DNA from: UBA6772 sp965183875
Lineage (GTDB): Bacteria > Bacteroidota > Bacteroidia > Flavobacteriales > UBA7430
Reading direction: 5' to 3'
Assembly (NCBI GenBank): GCA_965183875.1
Contig: CBCYMK010000011.1
Location: 1 to 11,405, forward strand
DNA: 11,405 nucleotides
This document shows, piece by piece, positions 1 to 7,146 of this stretch. Positions within the stretch are counted from its first letter, which is position 1. Each line of letters starts with the position of its first letter. The notes beneath the pieces are model-generated. The model worked only from the letters and a program-made list of their open reading frames with translations. It was not told where the DNA came from and ran no database searches. A program made the translations under genes and the position numbers.

Positions 1-60
1 AAATTACTATGTGGGCTTCGAGTCCCCGTACCTAGCGGCAGGTAAATCAGCCTGACAAAT
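1..60. other. GC-rich structured patch at the left edge, unassigned
   Basis: Bases 11-55 are clearly richer in GC than the surrounding DNA and hold small inverted repeats: GGG (13-15) with CCC (24-26) around a CTTCGAGT loop, TACCT (29-33) with AGGTA (40-44) around AGCGGC, and TCA/TGA arms at 47-55. On the plus strand, frame 2 reads as the open tail NYYVGFESPYLAAGKSA with a TGA stop at 53-55. Its codons (GTG, GGC, TCC, CCG, GCG) differ from those of the genes in this window. It could be the 3' end of a plus-strand gene or of a structured RNA that begins outside the window. The sequence does not decide between them, and I do not assign a function. Confidence 0.25.
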
Positions 61-61
61 G

Positions 62-146
62 AAGTTTTGAGTTTTGAGTGAAAGATACTAGATACTAACT
101 ACTAAAATACTAACCTTCTTTTTCTGACTCCTAAATCTGACTTCTT
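62..146. repeat. Degenerate short-period intergenic repeat tract
   Basis: This stretch consists of decaying short tandem motifs. GTTTTGA occurs twice in a row (64-70, 71-77), GATACTA twice in a row (84-90, 91-97) followed by ACTACTA-like copies, and TCTGACT twice 13 nt apart (123-129, 136-142). It lies 3' of the moxR-type gene. It shares the 12-mer ATACTAGATACT (85-96) with a similar tract at 8123-8134, which also lies 3' of a minus-strand operon. No open frame, hairpin terminator or RNA gene is visible in it. Bases 147-174, between this tract and the stop codon, show nothing recognisable. Confidence 0.5.
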
Positions 147-174
147 ATAAGCACAAAGACAAAACAGTACAGCT

Positions 175-1140
175 TTATAAAATAGAAGCGACTAATTTCT
201 CCACGCTCATCCCCTCGGCTTCAGCCTTGTAATTTCTAACTATACGGTGTCTAAGTATTGGGAGAGCAACGGCTTTTACATCCTCAATATCTGGAGAATA
301 TTTCCCATTAATCGCAGCATGTGCTTTAGCTGCAAGTACTAAAAACTGTGAAGCTCTAGGACCGGCACCCCAAGAGAGGTATTTCTTAACTTCAGGAGTA
401 GCAAACTCACCATCAGGACGAGTTTTACCAACTAATTTAACTGCGTACTCTACCACGTTGTCGGCTACAGGAACCTTGCGGATTAAATCTTGAATCGCAA
501 TAATTTCTTGGGTAGACAATACTTCTACAACATCAACTTTATTATCTGATGTGGTATTTTTTACGATCTGTACCTCCTCAGAAAATGAAGGATATTCTAC
601 ATTTAGGTTAAACATAAAACGGTCTAATTGAGCTTCAGGTAAAGGATAAGTTCCTTCTTGCTCAATAGGGTTTTGTGTAGCCAAAACAAAGAATGGCTTA
701 TCTAATTTATGGTGTACTCCAGCAGCAGTAACCGAGCGTTCTTGCATAGCTTCTAAAAGAGCTGCTTGTGTTTTTGGAGGTGTACGGTTAATTTCATCAG
801 CCAAAATAACATTAGAGAAAATAGGTCCTTTTACAAACTTAAAGTTTCTGTTTTCGTCTAATATCTCAGCACCAATAATATCAGAAGGCATAAGATCTGG
901 AGTGAACTGAATACGTGAAAAGTTCAAACCTAAAGAATCACTTATTGTTTGTACTAAAAGTGTTTTTGCTAAACCAGGAACCCCAACTAATAAAACATGA
1001 CCTCTACAAAAAATTGCCAAAATCAATTCATCTACAACCTTGTCTTGCCCAACAATTATTTTGGAAATCTCTTTTTTTAAAGCAGAGAACTGACCCTTCA
1101 AATTATCTAATGCTACTACATCATTTTGCTGATCTTTCAT
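175..1140 (-). CDS. MoxR-family AAA+ ATPase
   Basis: This is a 321-residue cytosolic AAA+ ATPase of the MoxR family, which uses ATP hydrolysis as a chaperone in maturing protein complexes. The motifs run in order: Walker A GVPGLAKT (53-60), Walker B VILADEIN (111-118), sensor 1 ATQNP (154-158), arginine finger in the DRF motif (R174), and sensor 2 GPRAS (260-264), followed by the helical lid. Length is normal for the family and no key residue is missing. It is the last gene of the five-gene minus-strand operon and starts 2 nt after the stop of the SurA-like gene, so it is almost certainly cotranscribed. The ATG is preceded by an AT-rich stretch without a Shine-Dalgarno sequence. MoxR genes are often followed by DUF58 or von Willebrand A genes. 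None follows here, so its client is unknown; its position suggests a link to envelope protein folding, which is inference. Confidence 0.93.
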   Translation of the reverse strand: MKDQQNDVVALDNLKGQFSALKKEISKIIVGQDKVVDELILAIFCRGHVLLVGVPGLAKTLLVQTISDSLGLNFSRIQFTPDLMPSDIIGAEILDENRNFKFVKGPIFSNVILADEINRTPPKTQAALLEAMQERSVTAAGVHHKLDKPFFVLATQNPIEQEGTYPLPEAQLDRFMFNLNVEYPSFSEEVQIVKNTTSDNKVDVVEVLSTQEIIAIQDLIRKVPVADNVVEYAVKLVGKTRPDGEFATPEVKKYLSWGAGPRASQFLVLAAKAHAAINGKYSPDIEDVKAVALPILRHRIVRNYKAEAEGMSVEKLVASIL

Positions 1141-1142
1141 CG

Positions 1143-2510
1143 CTATTTTTTTAACCAGTTATATTGAAAATCGTCTGATTGGTATACCTCACTTACACGG
1201 ATATAAGTTCTATCTAAAGATTTACTAATCCATTTTTCAATAGATTTATCTTTTTTACTTTCTAAAGCTAAGTCTCTAATTCTCTTATAGTCGTCTACCA
1301 AATTTACCTGATGCTGCTCTTTTCTATCTACTAGAACAAACATTCTATAAGCTTCTTTCCCGTCTTCCATTTTCAGGTAGATAGGTTCTGAAATAGCCTC
1401 AATTTCTAAATTTTCAATAGCAGCATTAACACCTTGTTCTAAATGTGACAGCTCAAACTTACTAGTCCCATTACTTGCGTTAATTAATTTACCTCCATTA
1501 AACTTAGTCGTTTTATCGTCGGAATGAGTAAGAGCAGCCTTTTCAAATAGTAAATCCCCATTAAGGATAGAATCTCTCACCTCAACCAATAATTCTTTAG
1601 CATTGTTTAAATCTACTGGAGAAATTTTAGGCGACATTAATATATGTCTTACGTCTACCTCATCTTCTCTACGCTCTTCGAGTACAGCAATATGGTAACC
1701 GTATTCAGTTTTAAAAACTTCCGAAACCTCACCTTTTTCAAGACTAAACATTACGGCTTCAAATTCTTTCACGAACATCCCTCTTTTAATAGAAGTATAT
1801 AAACCTCCATTCCTCGAAGAACCGGGATCTTCGGAGTACAAAATCGCTAAGGTTCCAAAACTTTCCCCCTTAGTAACTCTATCTTTTAACTTTTCAAGTT
1901 TCTTTGTAGTTTCTGTGATAGCACTTTTACTCGCTGGTGGGAGTTTAAGAATTTGTGCTACCTCTACTTCTTCATTTACCGTAGGTAAACTATCTACAGG
2001 AAAGGTACCGAAATAGCTACGGATTTCTGAAGGGGTTATTGTTATACCTGAAGTAATGTCGAAACGCACTCTTTGTATCAAAAGAGAGTTTTCAATAGGG
2101 TCAAACATTTCTTCCTTAATCTCGTAAATTTTCTTGTCGAAGTAGCTCTCTAATTGATCCTCACCACCCAACTGCATGATAAAGTTATTTATACGAGAGT
2201 CAATCTCATTAAAAACCTCATTTTCGGTAACAACCACACTATCAATCACAGCTTGATGAAGCATCAGTTTTTGAAACAACAAATCTTCTAAAACTTGAAC
2301 TCTCAGGGCAGTATCAATTTCCAATCCTTGGGCTTGATATTGTAATAGCTGTTGTTCTATATCAGAATTTAAAACAATATTATTCCCTACAACTCCAGCA
2401 ATACCATCAACGGTAACTTGTGCAGTAACCACAGAACTGGACATAAAAAGAGCAAAAGAAATAACTTTTAGCAACTTAATAGATTTCAAATTGTTTTGAA
2501 TTTTTAGCAT
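1143..2510 (-). CDS. surA: SurA-like periplasmic peptidylprolyl isomerase, two parvulin domains
   Basis: Read from the ATG at 2510 this is a 455-residue exported foldase. An N-terminal signal peptide of about 30 residues (basic LKSIKLLK, hydrophobic core, then VVTA before Q31) targets the periplasm. A SurA-type N-terminal chaperone region (about 33-180) is followed by two parvulin domains, about 182-280 (ending GYHIAVLEER) and 286-395 (starting VRHILMSP). The architecture matches E. coli SurA, which escorts outer-membrane proteins. In the first domain the usual active-site His is Gln (VAQIL, Q186), while the second keeps it (VRHIL, H289), so only the second is likely to be catalytic. An ATG ten codons earlier (2540) is possible, but the 2510 start gives a cleaner signal peptide. 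The 5' end overlaps the upstream lipoprotein gene by 35 nt, which implies translational coupling. Confidence 0.88.
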   Translation of the reverse strand: MLKIQNNLKSIKLLKVISFALFMSSSVVTAQVTVDGIAGVVGNNIVLNSDIEQQLLQYQAQGLEIDTALRVQVLEDLLFQKLMLHQAVIDSVVVTENEVFNEIDSRINNFIMQLGGEDQLESYFDKKIYEIKEEMFDPIENSLLIQRVRFDITSGITITPSEIRSYFGTFPVDSLPTVNEEVEVAQILKLPPASKSAITETTKKLEKLKDRVTKGESFGTLAILYSEDPGSSRNGGLYTSIKRGMFVKEFEAVMFSLEKGEVSEVFKTEYGYHIAVLEERREDEVDVRHILMSPKISPVDLNNAKELLVEVRDSILNGDLLFEKAALTHSDDKTTKFNGGKLINASNGTSKFELSHLEQGVNAAIENLEIEAISEPIYLKMEDGKEAYRMFVLVDRKEQHQVNLVDDYKRIRDLALESKKDKSIEKWISKSLDRTYIRVSEVYQSDDFQYNWLKK

Positions 2511-3315
2511 CTTCCAATAATTTTGACTGAATAACATCAACAGTTTTTAGTTTATTTTGGTTAAGCAATATACTTTTAATTTCTTCTTCTACATAGACTA
2601 AAGGAGCTATTTCTCCCTGCTCTTTAAGTGCAAAAAGTCTCACGAAATAAACCTCTAACGAATCTTTTAAATACAAAGTATTCGATTGTTTAAATAAAGC
2701 CAATTTATCGGTTATTTCAGGAAGAAAATCTTCAAGAGATTTCCAGGTAAGCCATTCATTGGGATTGTAGTAAAACCGTTTTGAATACTGATGTGCATAA
2801 GCCTCGATAGACTCAATATTTAGCGAATCCTTTGTAAAAACAAGATCTTCTATGACTTCTAGCTCTGGAGCAACAACACTCACCTTAAGTAACATAAACT
2901 GAACTATAGACTCCGCCAACACATAATCATCAGCATGTTTAGAATAATACTCCTGTAATACATCCTGAGCGATAAGGGTATCTATATTCTGATGGATTAG
3001 CTTTTGTTCGTAGGCATGTATAAGTAATGAGCGCCTGTAATCTTCTAGCCTTTGATCAATATCAAATTCTGTAAAATCTATATTGAGTTCAGCCTTTTGA
3101 AGCAACAACTCCTCCTTCGCCCAATTATGAATGTACTGTTGAATAAAAGCCAGACTATCTGTAGTAGACAGCTCATTGTTTAACAGCGAGCTAAGGTCTG
3201 ACTTATACAGATAAGAGTCGCCTAGTCTAGCAAGCAAAATGTCGTCAGTCCTCTCGAAAAGAGAACATGACGACAAAATCGTAAAGCTTAGTATATAGTA
3301 TACGAACTTCTGCAA
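2476..3315 (-). CDS. Parvulin/SurA-like lipoprotein, probably non-catalytic
   Basis: This is a 279-residue predicted lipoprotein. The N-terminus MQKFVYYILSFTILSSC is a short signal peptide ending in a lipobox (LSSC, Cys17). The mature part begins like a SurA N-domain (LLARLGDSYLYKSDL, about 28-42), continues with long charged helices, and then has a stretch from about 135 to 240 that follows the parvulin pattern. In that stretch the strand normally carrying the catalytic His reads IVQFMLLKV, and the closing GYHI-type motif is replaced by EVYFVRLF. I infer a structural or chaperone partner rather than an isomerase. It lies between two parvulin genes. Its start is TTG (3313-3315), the only in-frame start ahead of the signal peptide, two codons after the TAA of the upstream gene and in the same frame. 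Function is inferred from scaffold and context only. Confidence 0.78.
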   Translation of the reverse strand: MQKFVYYILSFTILSSCSLFERTDDILLARLGDSYLYKSDLSSLLNNELSTTDSLAFIQQYIHNWAKEELLLQKAELNIDFTEFDIDQRLEDYRRSLLIHAYEQKLIHQNIDTLIAQDVLQEYYSKHADDYVLAESIVQFMLLKVSVVAPELEVIEDLVFTKDSLNIESIEAYAHQYSKRFYYNPNEWLTWKSLEDFLPEITDKLALFKQSNTLYLKDSLEVYFVRLFALKEQGEIAPLVYVEEEIKSILLNQNKLKTVDVIQSKLLEDAKNSKQFEIY

Positions 3316-3318
3316 TGC

Positions 3319-5445
3319 TTAGTTTTTCTTTAGTTCTGTGGTATACAAATTACCGTACCAATCAAAAACAATATCTTTTGATGAACCTAAGGTTCTTCTT
3401 GCTTTTCCGAAAGCACGTACAAAGTGTCCTTTATAAGAAGGTGTTATAGGCTCCTCAACAATATCTAGTTCAGCCAGATTGTCATTTTTAAGTAAATCTA
3501 AAATATAAGTATTTACTTCAACCTTATATTTAGCACTCAATTCATTCAACCATGACAACTCTAAAGCATCTTGGTAATCGGAGGTTATCAACCCTTTAGC
3601 TTCACTTAGCTCTTTCACCTGAGGCTCTATAACCTCATTAATATAAACAACTTTAACATTGTCGTTATCGTGAAGTAGATCTGAAACTCCTACTACCCAT
3701 TCAACTTGGTCGACATACGAATTTTCACCTTTTAAATACAGCCCTTCCTTAACGTCCATGTTTAAAGAAGATTTCTTATTTATTTTAGATTGAAATTTAG
3801 TTAAATCAGTTTTACCTTTACTTAGTTTCTTGTAAACTCTACAAGCAATATTTTCATCCTGGCAATTCACAATTTTTGCATCTACACGGGTATCCCACAT
3901 ATAATTTTGCATGTTTGCTTGATAAAACTCTTTTAAACCAGCGGTATCTTTTACAGCTCTAGACCATATTTTAGTATCGGTAAGTTCGTACAATAATATC
4001 CCGTCTCTATACTCTTGCATGAGTAAGCGAAACTCGTTGTATTTACTTTCCAAATTTGCATTCTCATAAGCTATTACAACTTCTTCAGACCAAGTAATAA
4101 ATGCTTCATCTACAAAACTAGACGATAGCGTTTTAGACTTTACTTTACGTAAAGCTTTAGCTAGAAAAGCCGTAAAGTCTTTTTGGGTATAAGCAGTTTC
4201 CTCTAAAGTAAAGATGGTATTGTTTAAATTTTCTGCAAGTACCTCAAAAGATAATTTAGCAGTAGCAAAAGTACGCATTACAAGCGGCTTAAATTCGTTT
4301 ACCCTAGCACTGTACTCCTTATATCCGTATTCTTTCTTTAATTTATTAACTAGAGAAGTACGTTTCACTTGAGCTCTAGCATCTTTCTCAACTTTCTTTT
4401 TTAGCTCGGCTTTTTCATCTTCAAAAGAACCTAAACCTTTTTTATCGAGTAATTTAATGATGTGCCATCCATAAGGAGTTTCTATAGGAGCTGAAAGATC
4501 TCCAATATTCACTAAAGAAAAAGCAGCATTTTCAAAAGACTCAACCATTCTATTCGTACCAAACCAAGGTAAAGCACCTCCCTTAGAAGCATTGTTTTTA
4601 TCGTCTGAGTATTGCTTTGCCATTTCATTAAAATCGGCATTTTCTGAAATTAACTTAGCGTAAATTTCACTTGCTTTTTGTTGTGCTGCTGCAACATCTT
4701 CAGCAGAGTTTTGCCCAGATGGCTTAGGGTATTTCACCATTATATGAGCCGTTTTCACTTCACCTCTAGAAACACGTTTATCTTCTACCTTAAGGATATG
4801 GTAACCAAAACGGGTACGTACAATTTCCGACACTTCCCCAACAGGAGTAGTATAAGCTGCATTTTCAAAAGGATACACCATATACATAGCACTAAAATAT
4901 CCTAAGTTACCCGCATTTTCTTTTGCAGATGGATCTTGAGAGTATTTCTTAGCATAAGCACCAAAGTCTGCTCCTTTAATAATCTCAGTTCGCAGCTTAT
5001 GAATTTTGGTATATGCTTTTAAGGTATCTGCAGATGAAGCATCGGCAGCTACAGTAATAAGAATATGACTTGCTTTTATTTCAGATTTCAAACGACTGTA
5101 AGCCTCTTCGACTAATTGTTCCCCAGCTTCGTTATCTACTAAATAAGGTTTAGCTAATTGCTTTCTGTAACCAGCCAATTCCTTAACAAAGGAAGGCACT
5201 GTATCCATTCCTAAAGCTTCAGCTTCTTTAACTTTTAGCTTAAAATTCACAAAAAGATCTAAGTATTCATCTAAAGTCTTAGGGTCTATATCTTCACCTA
5301 CTGCTCTATTTTTATTATAAATACTTAAAAAATCGTCTACACTAACCTCTTCGTTACCTACAGTAAGTAGAGTACGGTTAGAATTTTGAGCTACTGCACC
5401 TAAACCTATGAAGGTTAAAAGAACAGAACAAATTAATTTTTTCAT
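3319..5445 (-). CDS. Large exported peptidylprolyl isomerase, two parvulin domains plus a degenerate repeat
   Basis: Read from the ATG at 5445 this is a 708-residue periplasmic PpiC/SurA-type foldase. Its signal peptide MKKLICSVLLTFIGLGAVAQ fits cleavage near residue 20. An ATG 19 codons earlier is less likely because it places extra sequence before the signal and overlaps guaB. A SurA-N-like helical region (about 25-120) precedes two parvulin domains, about 123-222 (ASHILI to GYHILKV) and 230-335 (TAHIMVK to GWHIIKL), both retaining the conserved histidines. Residues 410-605 look like a second, decayed copy of the helical region plus a parvulin fold without the His. The C-terminal helix (about 608-650) and the final segment have no known motif. 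It sits 10 nt after guaB and 3 nt before the lipoprotein gene. It probably assists folding of outer-membrane proteins, which is inferred from the family. Confidence 0.9.
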   Translation of the reverse strand: MKKLICSVLLTFIGLGAVAQNSNRTLLTVGNEEVSVDDFLSIYNKNRAVGEDIDPKTLDEYLDLFVNFKLKVKEAEALGMDTVPSFVKELAGYRKQLAKPYLVDNEAGEQLVEEAYSRLKSEIKASHILITVAADASSADTLKAYTKIHKLRTEIIKGADFGAYAKKYSQDPSAKENAGNLGYFSAMYMVYPFENAAYTTPVGEVSEIVRTRFGYHILKVEDKRVSRGEVKTAHIMVKYPKPSGQNSAEDVAAAQQKASEIYAKLISENADFNEMAKQYSDDKNNASKGGALPWFGTNRMVESFENAAFSLVNIGDLSAPIETPYGWHIIKLLDKKGLGSFEDEKAELKKKVEKDARAQVKRTSLVNKLKKEYGYKEYSARVNEFKPLVMRTFATAKLSFEVLAENLNNTIFTLEETAYTQKDFTAFLAKALRKVKSKTLSSSFVDEAFITWSEEVVIAYENANLESKYNEFRLLMQEYRDGILLYELTDTKIWSRAVKDTAGLKEFYQANMQNYMWDTRVDAKIVNCQDENIACRVYKKLSKGKTDLTKFQSKINKKSSLNMDVKEGLYLKGENSYVDQVEWVVGVSDLLHDNDNVKVVYINEVIEPQVKELSEAKGLITSDYQDALELSWLNELSAKYKVEVNTYILDLLKNDNLAELDIVEEPITPSYKGHFVRAFGKARRTLGSSKDIVFDWYGNLYTTELKKN

Positions 5446-5455
5446 CAAAAGAATT

Positions 5456-6934
5456 TTATTTTCTACTATAGTTAGGTGCTTCACGAGTAATAGTAACATC
5501 ATGAGGATGTGACTCTGTTACACCAGCACTAGTAATTCTTACAAATTGTGATTTTTCCTGTAGTGTTTGTATGTCTTTAGAACCACAGTATCCCATACCT
5601 GCTCTAAGTCCACCAATAAACTGATACATAACCTCAGCTAAAGAACCTTTATAGTCTACACGACCTACAATTCCTTCAGGAACTAATTTCTGTACATCGT
5701 CTTCCACATCTTGGAAGTAACGATCTTTAGACCCAGCTTTCATAGCGTCTATAGACCCCATTCCACGGTAAGCTTTATACTTTCTACCTTCGTAAATAAT
5801 TGTTTCTCCTGGAGACTCTTCGGTACCCGCTAATAAAGAACCTAGCATAACAGAATCGGCACCTGCAGAGATGGCTTTTACTATATCACCAGTATAACGA
5901 ATACCACCATCAGCAATTACAGGAACACCTGAACCTTTCACAGCATCAGCAACCATCATAACCGCTGTTAACTGAGGTACACCTACACCTGCAACCACAC
6001 GAGTTGTACAAATAGAACCTGGACCAATACCTACTTTCAAGCCATCCGCTCCAGCTTCAACTAAATATTTAGCTGCTGCAGCAGTAGCAATATTCCCTAC
6101 AACAACATCTAAATTAGGGTGCTTAGCCTTAATAGATTTAAGTGTGTCTACCACACCCTTGGTATGACCATGAGCAGTATCTACAATAACAGCATCCACA
6201 CCAGCACCTACTAGTGCATTTACTCTATCCATTACATCTCCCGTAACACCTACACCAGCAGCAACTCTAAGTCTACCAAAAGTATCCTTATTAGCATTAG
6301 GTTGAACGCGAACTTTAATTATATCTCTGTAAGTAATAAGTCCAACTAATACATTATTCTCATCTACTACAGGTAATTTTTCAATTTTGTGTTTTTGAAG
6401 AATTTCTTCCGCTTGTGCTAAAGTAGTATTCTCTTTGGTAACGATTAAACCATCTTTAGTCATTACATCGTTCACAGACAAAGTATTGTCTTTTACAAAA
6501 CGTAAATCTCTGTTTGTTACAATACCAATTAGTTTTCCATCGGTATCGATTACAGGAATTCCACCAATTCTAAACTCCTTCATCATTTTCTTTGCATCAG
6601 CAACTTTAGCAGTATGCAAGAGCGTAACAGGGTCTAGTATCATTCCAGACTCAGCACGTTTCACAGAACGAACTTCTTTAGCCTGAGCCTCAATACTCAT
6701 GTTTTTGTGTAAAACAGCAATCCCCCCTTCGCGTGCAATAGCAATTGCCATAGCAGACTCCGATACTGTATCCATTGCAGCAGATGCAATGGGAGCGTTT
6801 AAAGTAATGTTTCTTGAAAATTTTGATGTGATATTCACATCACGAGGTAGAATTTCTGAATAACCTGGAATTAATAATACATCGTCGTAAGTTAATCCTT
6901 CTCCGATGAATTTATCTGTAGAATGTAAGTCCAT
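5456..6934 (-). CDS. guaB: IMP dehydrogenase
   Basis: This is a full-length 492-residue IMP dehydrogenase, the NAD-dependent enzyme oxidising IMP to XMP, the committed step of GMP synthesis. The N-terminal barrel half contains TYDDVLLIPGYSEILPRDV. A CBS pair (about 101-155 and 160-212), which binds adenine or guanine nucleotides and regulates the enzyme in this family, is inserted next. The barrel then resumes with the NAD-site region VVDTAHGHTKG, the catalytic loop GPGSICTTR (306-312 region, nucleophile Cys309), the phosphate-binding ADGGIRYTGD, and the mobile flap YRGMGSIDAM with the RYF motif (Arg405-Tyr406). The C-terminal GLRAGMGYCGS is also conserved. No defect is seen. It is the first gene of the minus-strand operon, with a good promoter box 31 nt upstream of its ATG, so the following folding genes are probably expressed from here. 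Confidence 0.98.
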   Translation of the reverse strand: MDLHSTDKFIGEGLTYDDVLLIPGYSEILPRDVNITSKFSRNITLNAPIASAAMDTVSESAMAIAIAREGGIAVLHKNMSIEAQAKEVRSVKRAESGMILDPVTLLHTAKVADAKKMMKEFRIGGIPVIDTDGKLIGIVTNRDLRFVKDNTLSVNDVMTKDGLIVTKENTTLAQAEEILQKHKIEKLPVVDENNVLVGLITYRDIIKVRVQPNANKDTFGRLRVAAGVGVTGDVMDRVNALVGAGVDAVIVDTAHGHTKGVVDTLKSIKAKHPNLDVVVGNIATAAAAKYLVEAGADGLKVGIGPGSICTTRVVAGVGVPQLTAVMMVADAVKGSGVPVIADGGIRYTGDIVKAISAGADSVMLGSLLAGTEESPGETIIYEGRKYKAYRGMGSIDAMKAGSKDRYFQDVEDDVQKLVPEGIVGRVDYKGSLAEVMYQFIGGLRAGMGYCGSKDIQTLQEKSQFVRITSAGVTESHPHDVTITREAPNYSRK

Positions 6935-6940
6935 GTAGGT

Positions 6941-6961
6941 GCAATTTTAGATGATAATTGC
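6941..6961. promoter_or_regulatory. Inverted repeat in the guaB leader
   Basis: GCAATT (6941-6946) and AATTGC (6956-6961) form a perfect 6-bp inverted repeat with a 9-nt spacer. It starts 6 nt upstream of the guaB ATG and ends 3 nt from the predicted promoter box, so it covers the expected transcription start and 5' leader. It could be an operator or a weak leader hairpin. No known regulator is recognised, and such a short repeat can arise by chance in AT-rich DNA. Confidence 0.3.
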
Positions 6962-6964
6962 GTG

Positions 6965-6972
6965 CAAATATA
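6965..6972 (-). promoter_or_regulatory. Predicted guaB promoter, Bacteroidota -7 box
   Basis: On the minus strand this reads TATATTTG, a perfect match to the TAnnTTTG -7 element used by the primary sigma factor of Bacteroidota. It is about 31 nt upstream of the guaB ATG, which would leave a leader of roughly 25 nt. No TTG sits exactly at the usual spacing for the -33 element (a TTG occurs 12 nt upstream, and a TTT-rich stretch near 20), so the upstream half is weak. It would drive guaB and probably the whole five-gene operon. Confidence 0.65.
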
Positions 6973-7069
6973 CTAAAAATTAGACAAGGAAACTACCTAA
7001 GTATTAAATAAGCTTTTGAGTGGAATTACCCACCAACAAAGGAGGGATAGAAGTGAAAAATCAAGCGCA

Positions 7070-7101
7070 TTGATTAACGAGGAACAATTAATATAAATTC
7101 G
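7070..7101 (+). promoter_or_regulatory. Candidate promoter for the RhuM-family gene
   Basis: TTG (7070-7072) is followed after 21 nt by TAAATTCG (7094-7101), one mismatch from TAnnTTTG, so the pair resembles a Bacteroidota promoter. It lies about 45 nt upstream of the ATG at 7147. The rest of the divergent intergenic region, 6973-7069, shows no gene or clear motif. Confidence 0.35.
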
Positions 7102-7146
7102 TAATTTAGAAGGGAATAAAATAATTAATGCAACTAAAATTTTAAA

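Noticed and set aside
11..40. tRNA 3' part (T-arm-like GGGCTTCGAGTCCCC)
   Set aside because: The position pairing with C61 would be C rather than the invariant G53, no CCA end follows, and the 5' part lies outside the window.
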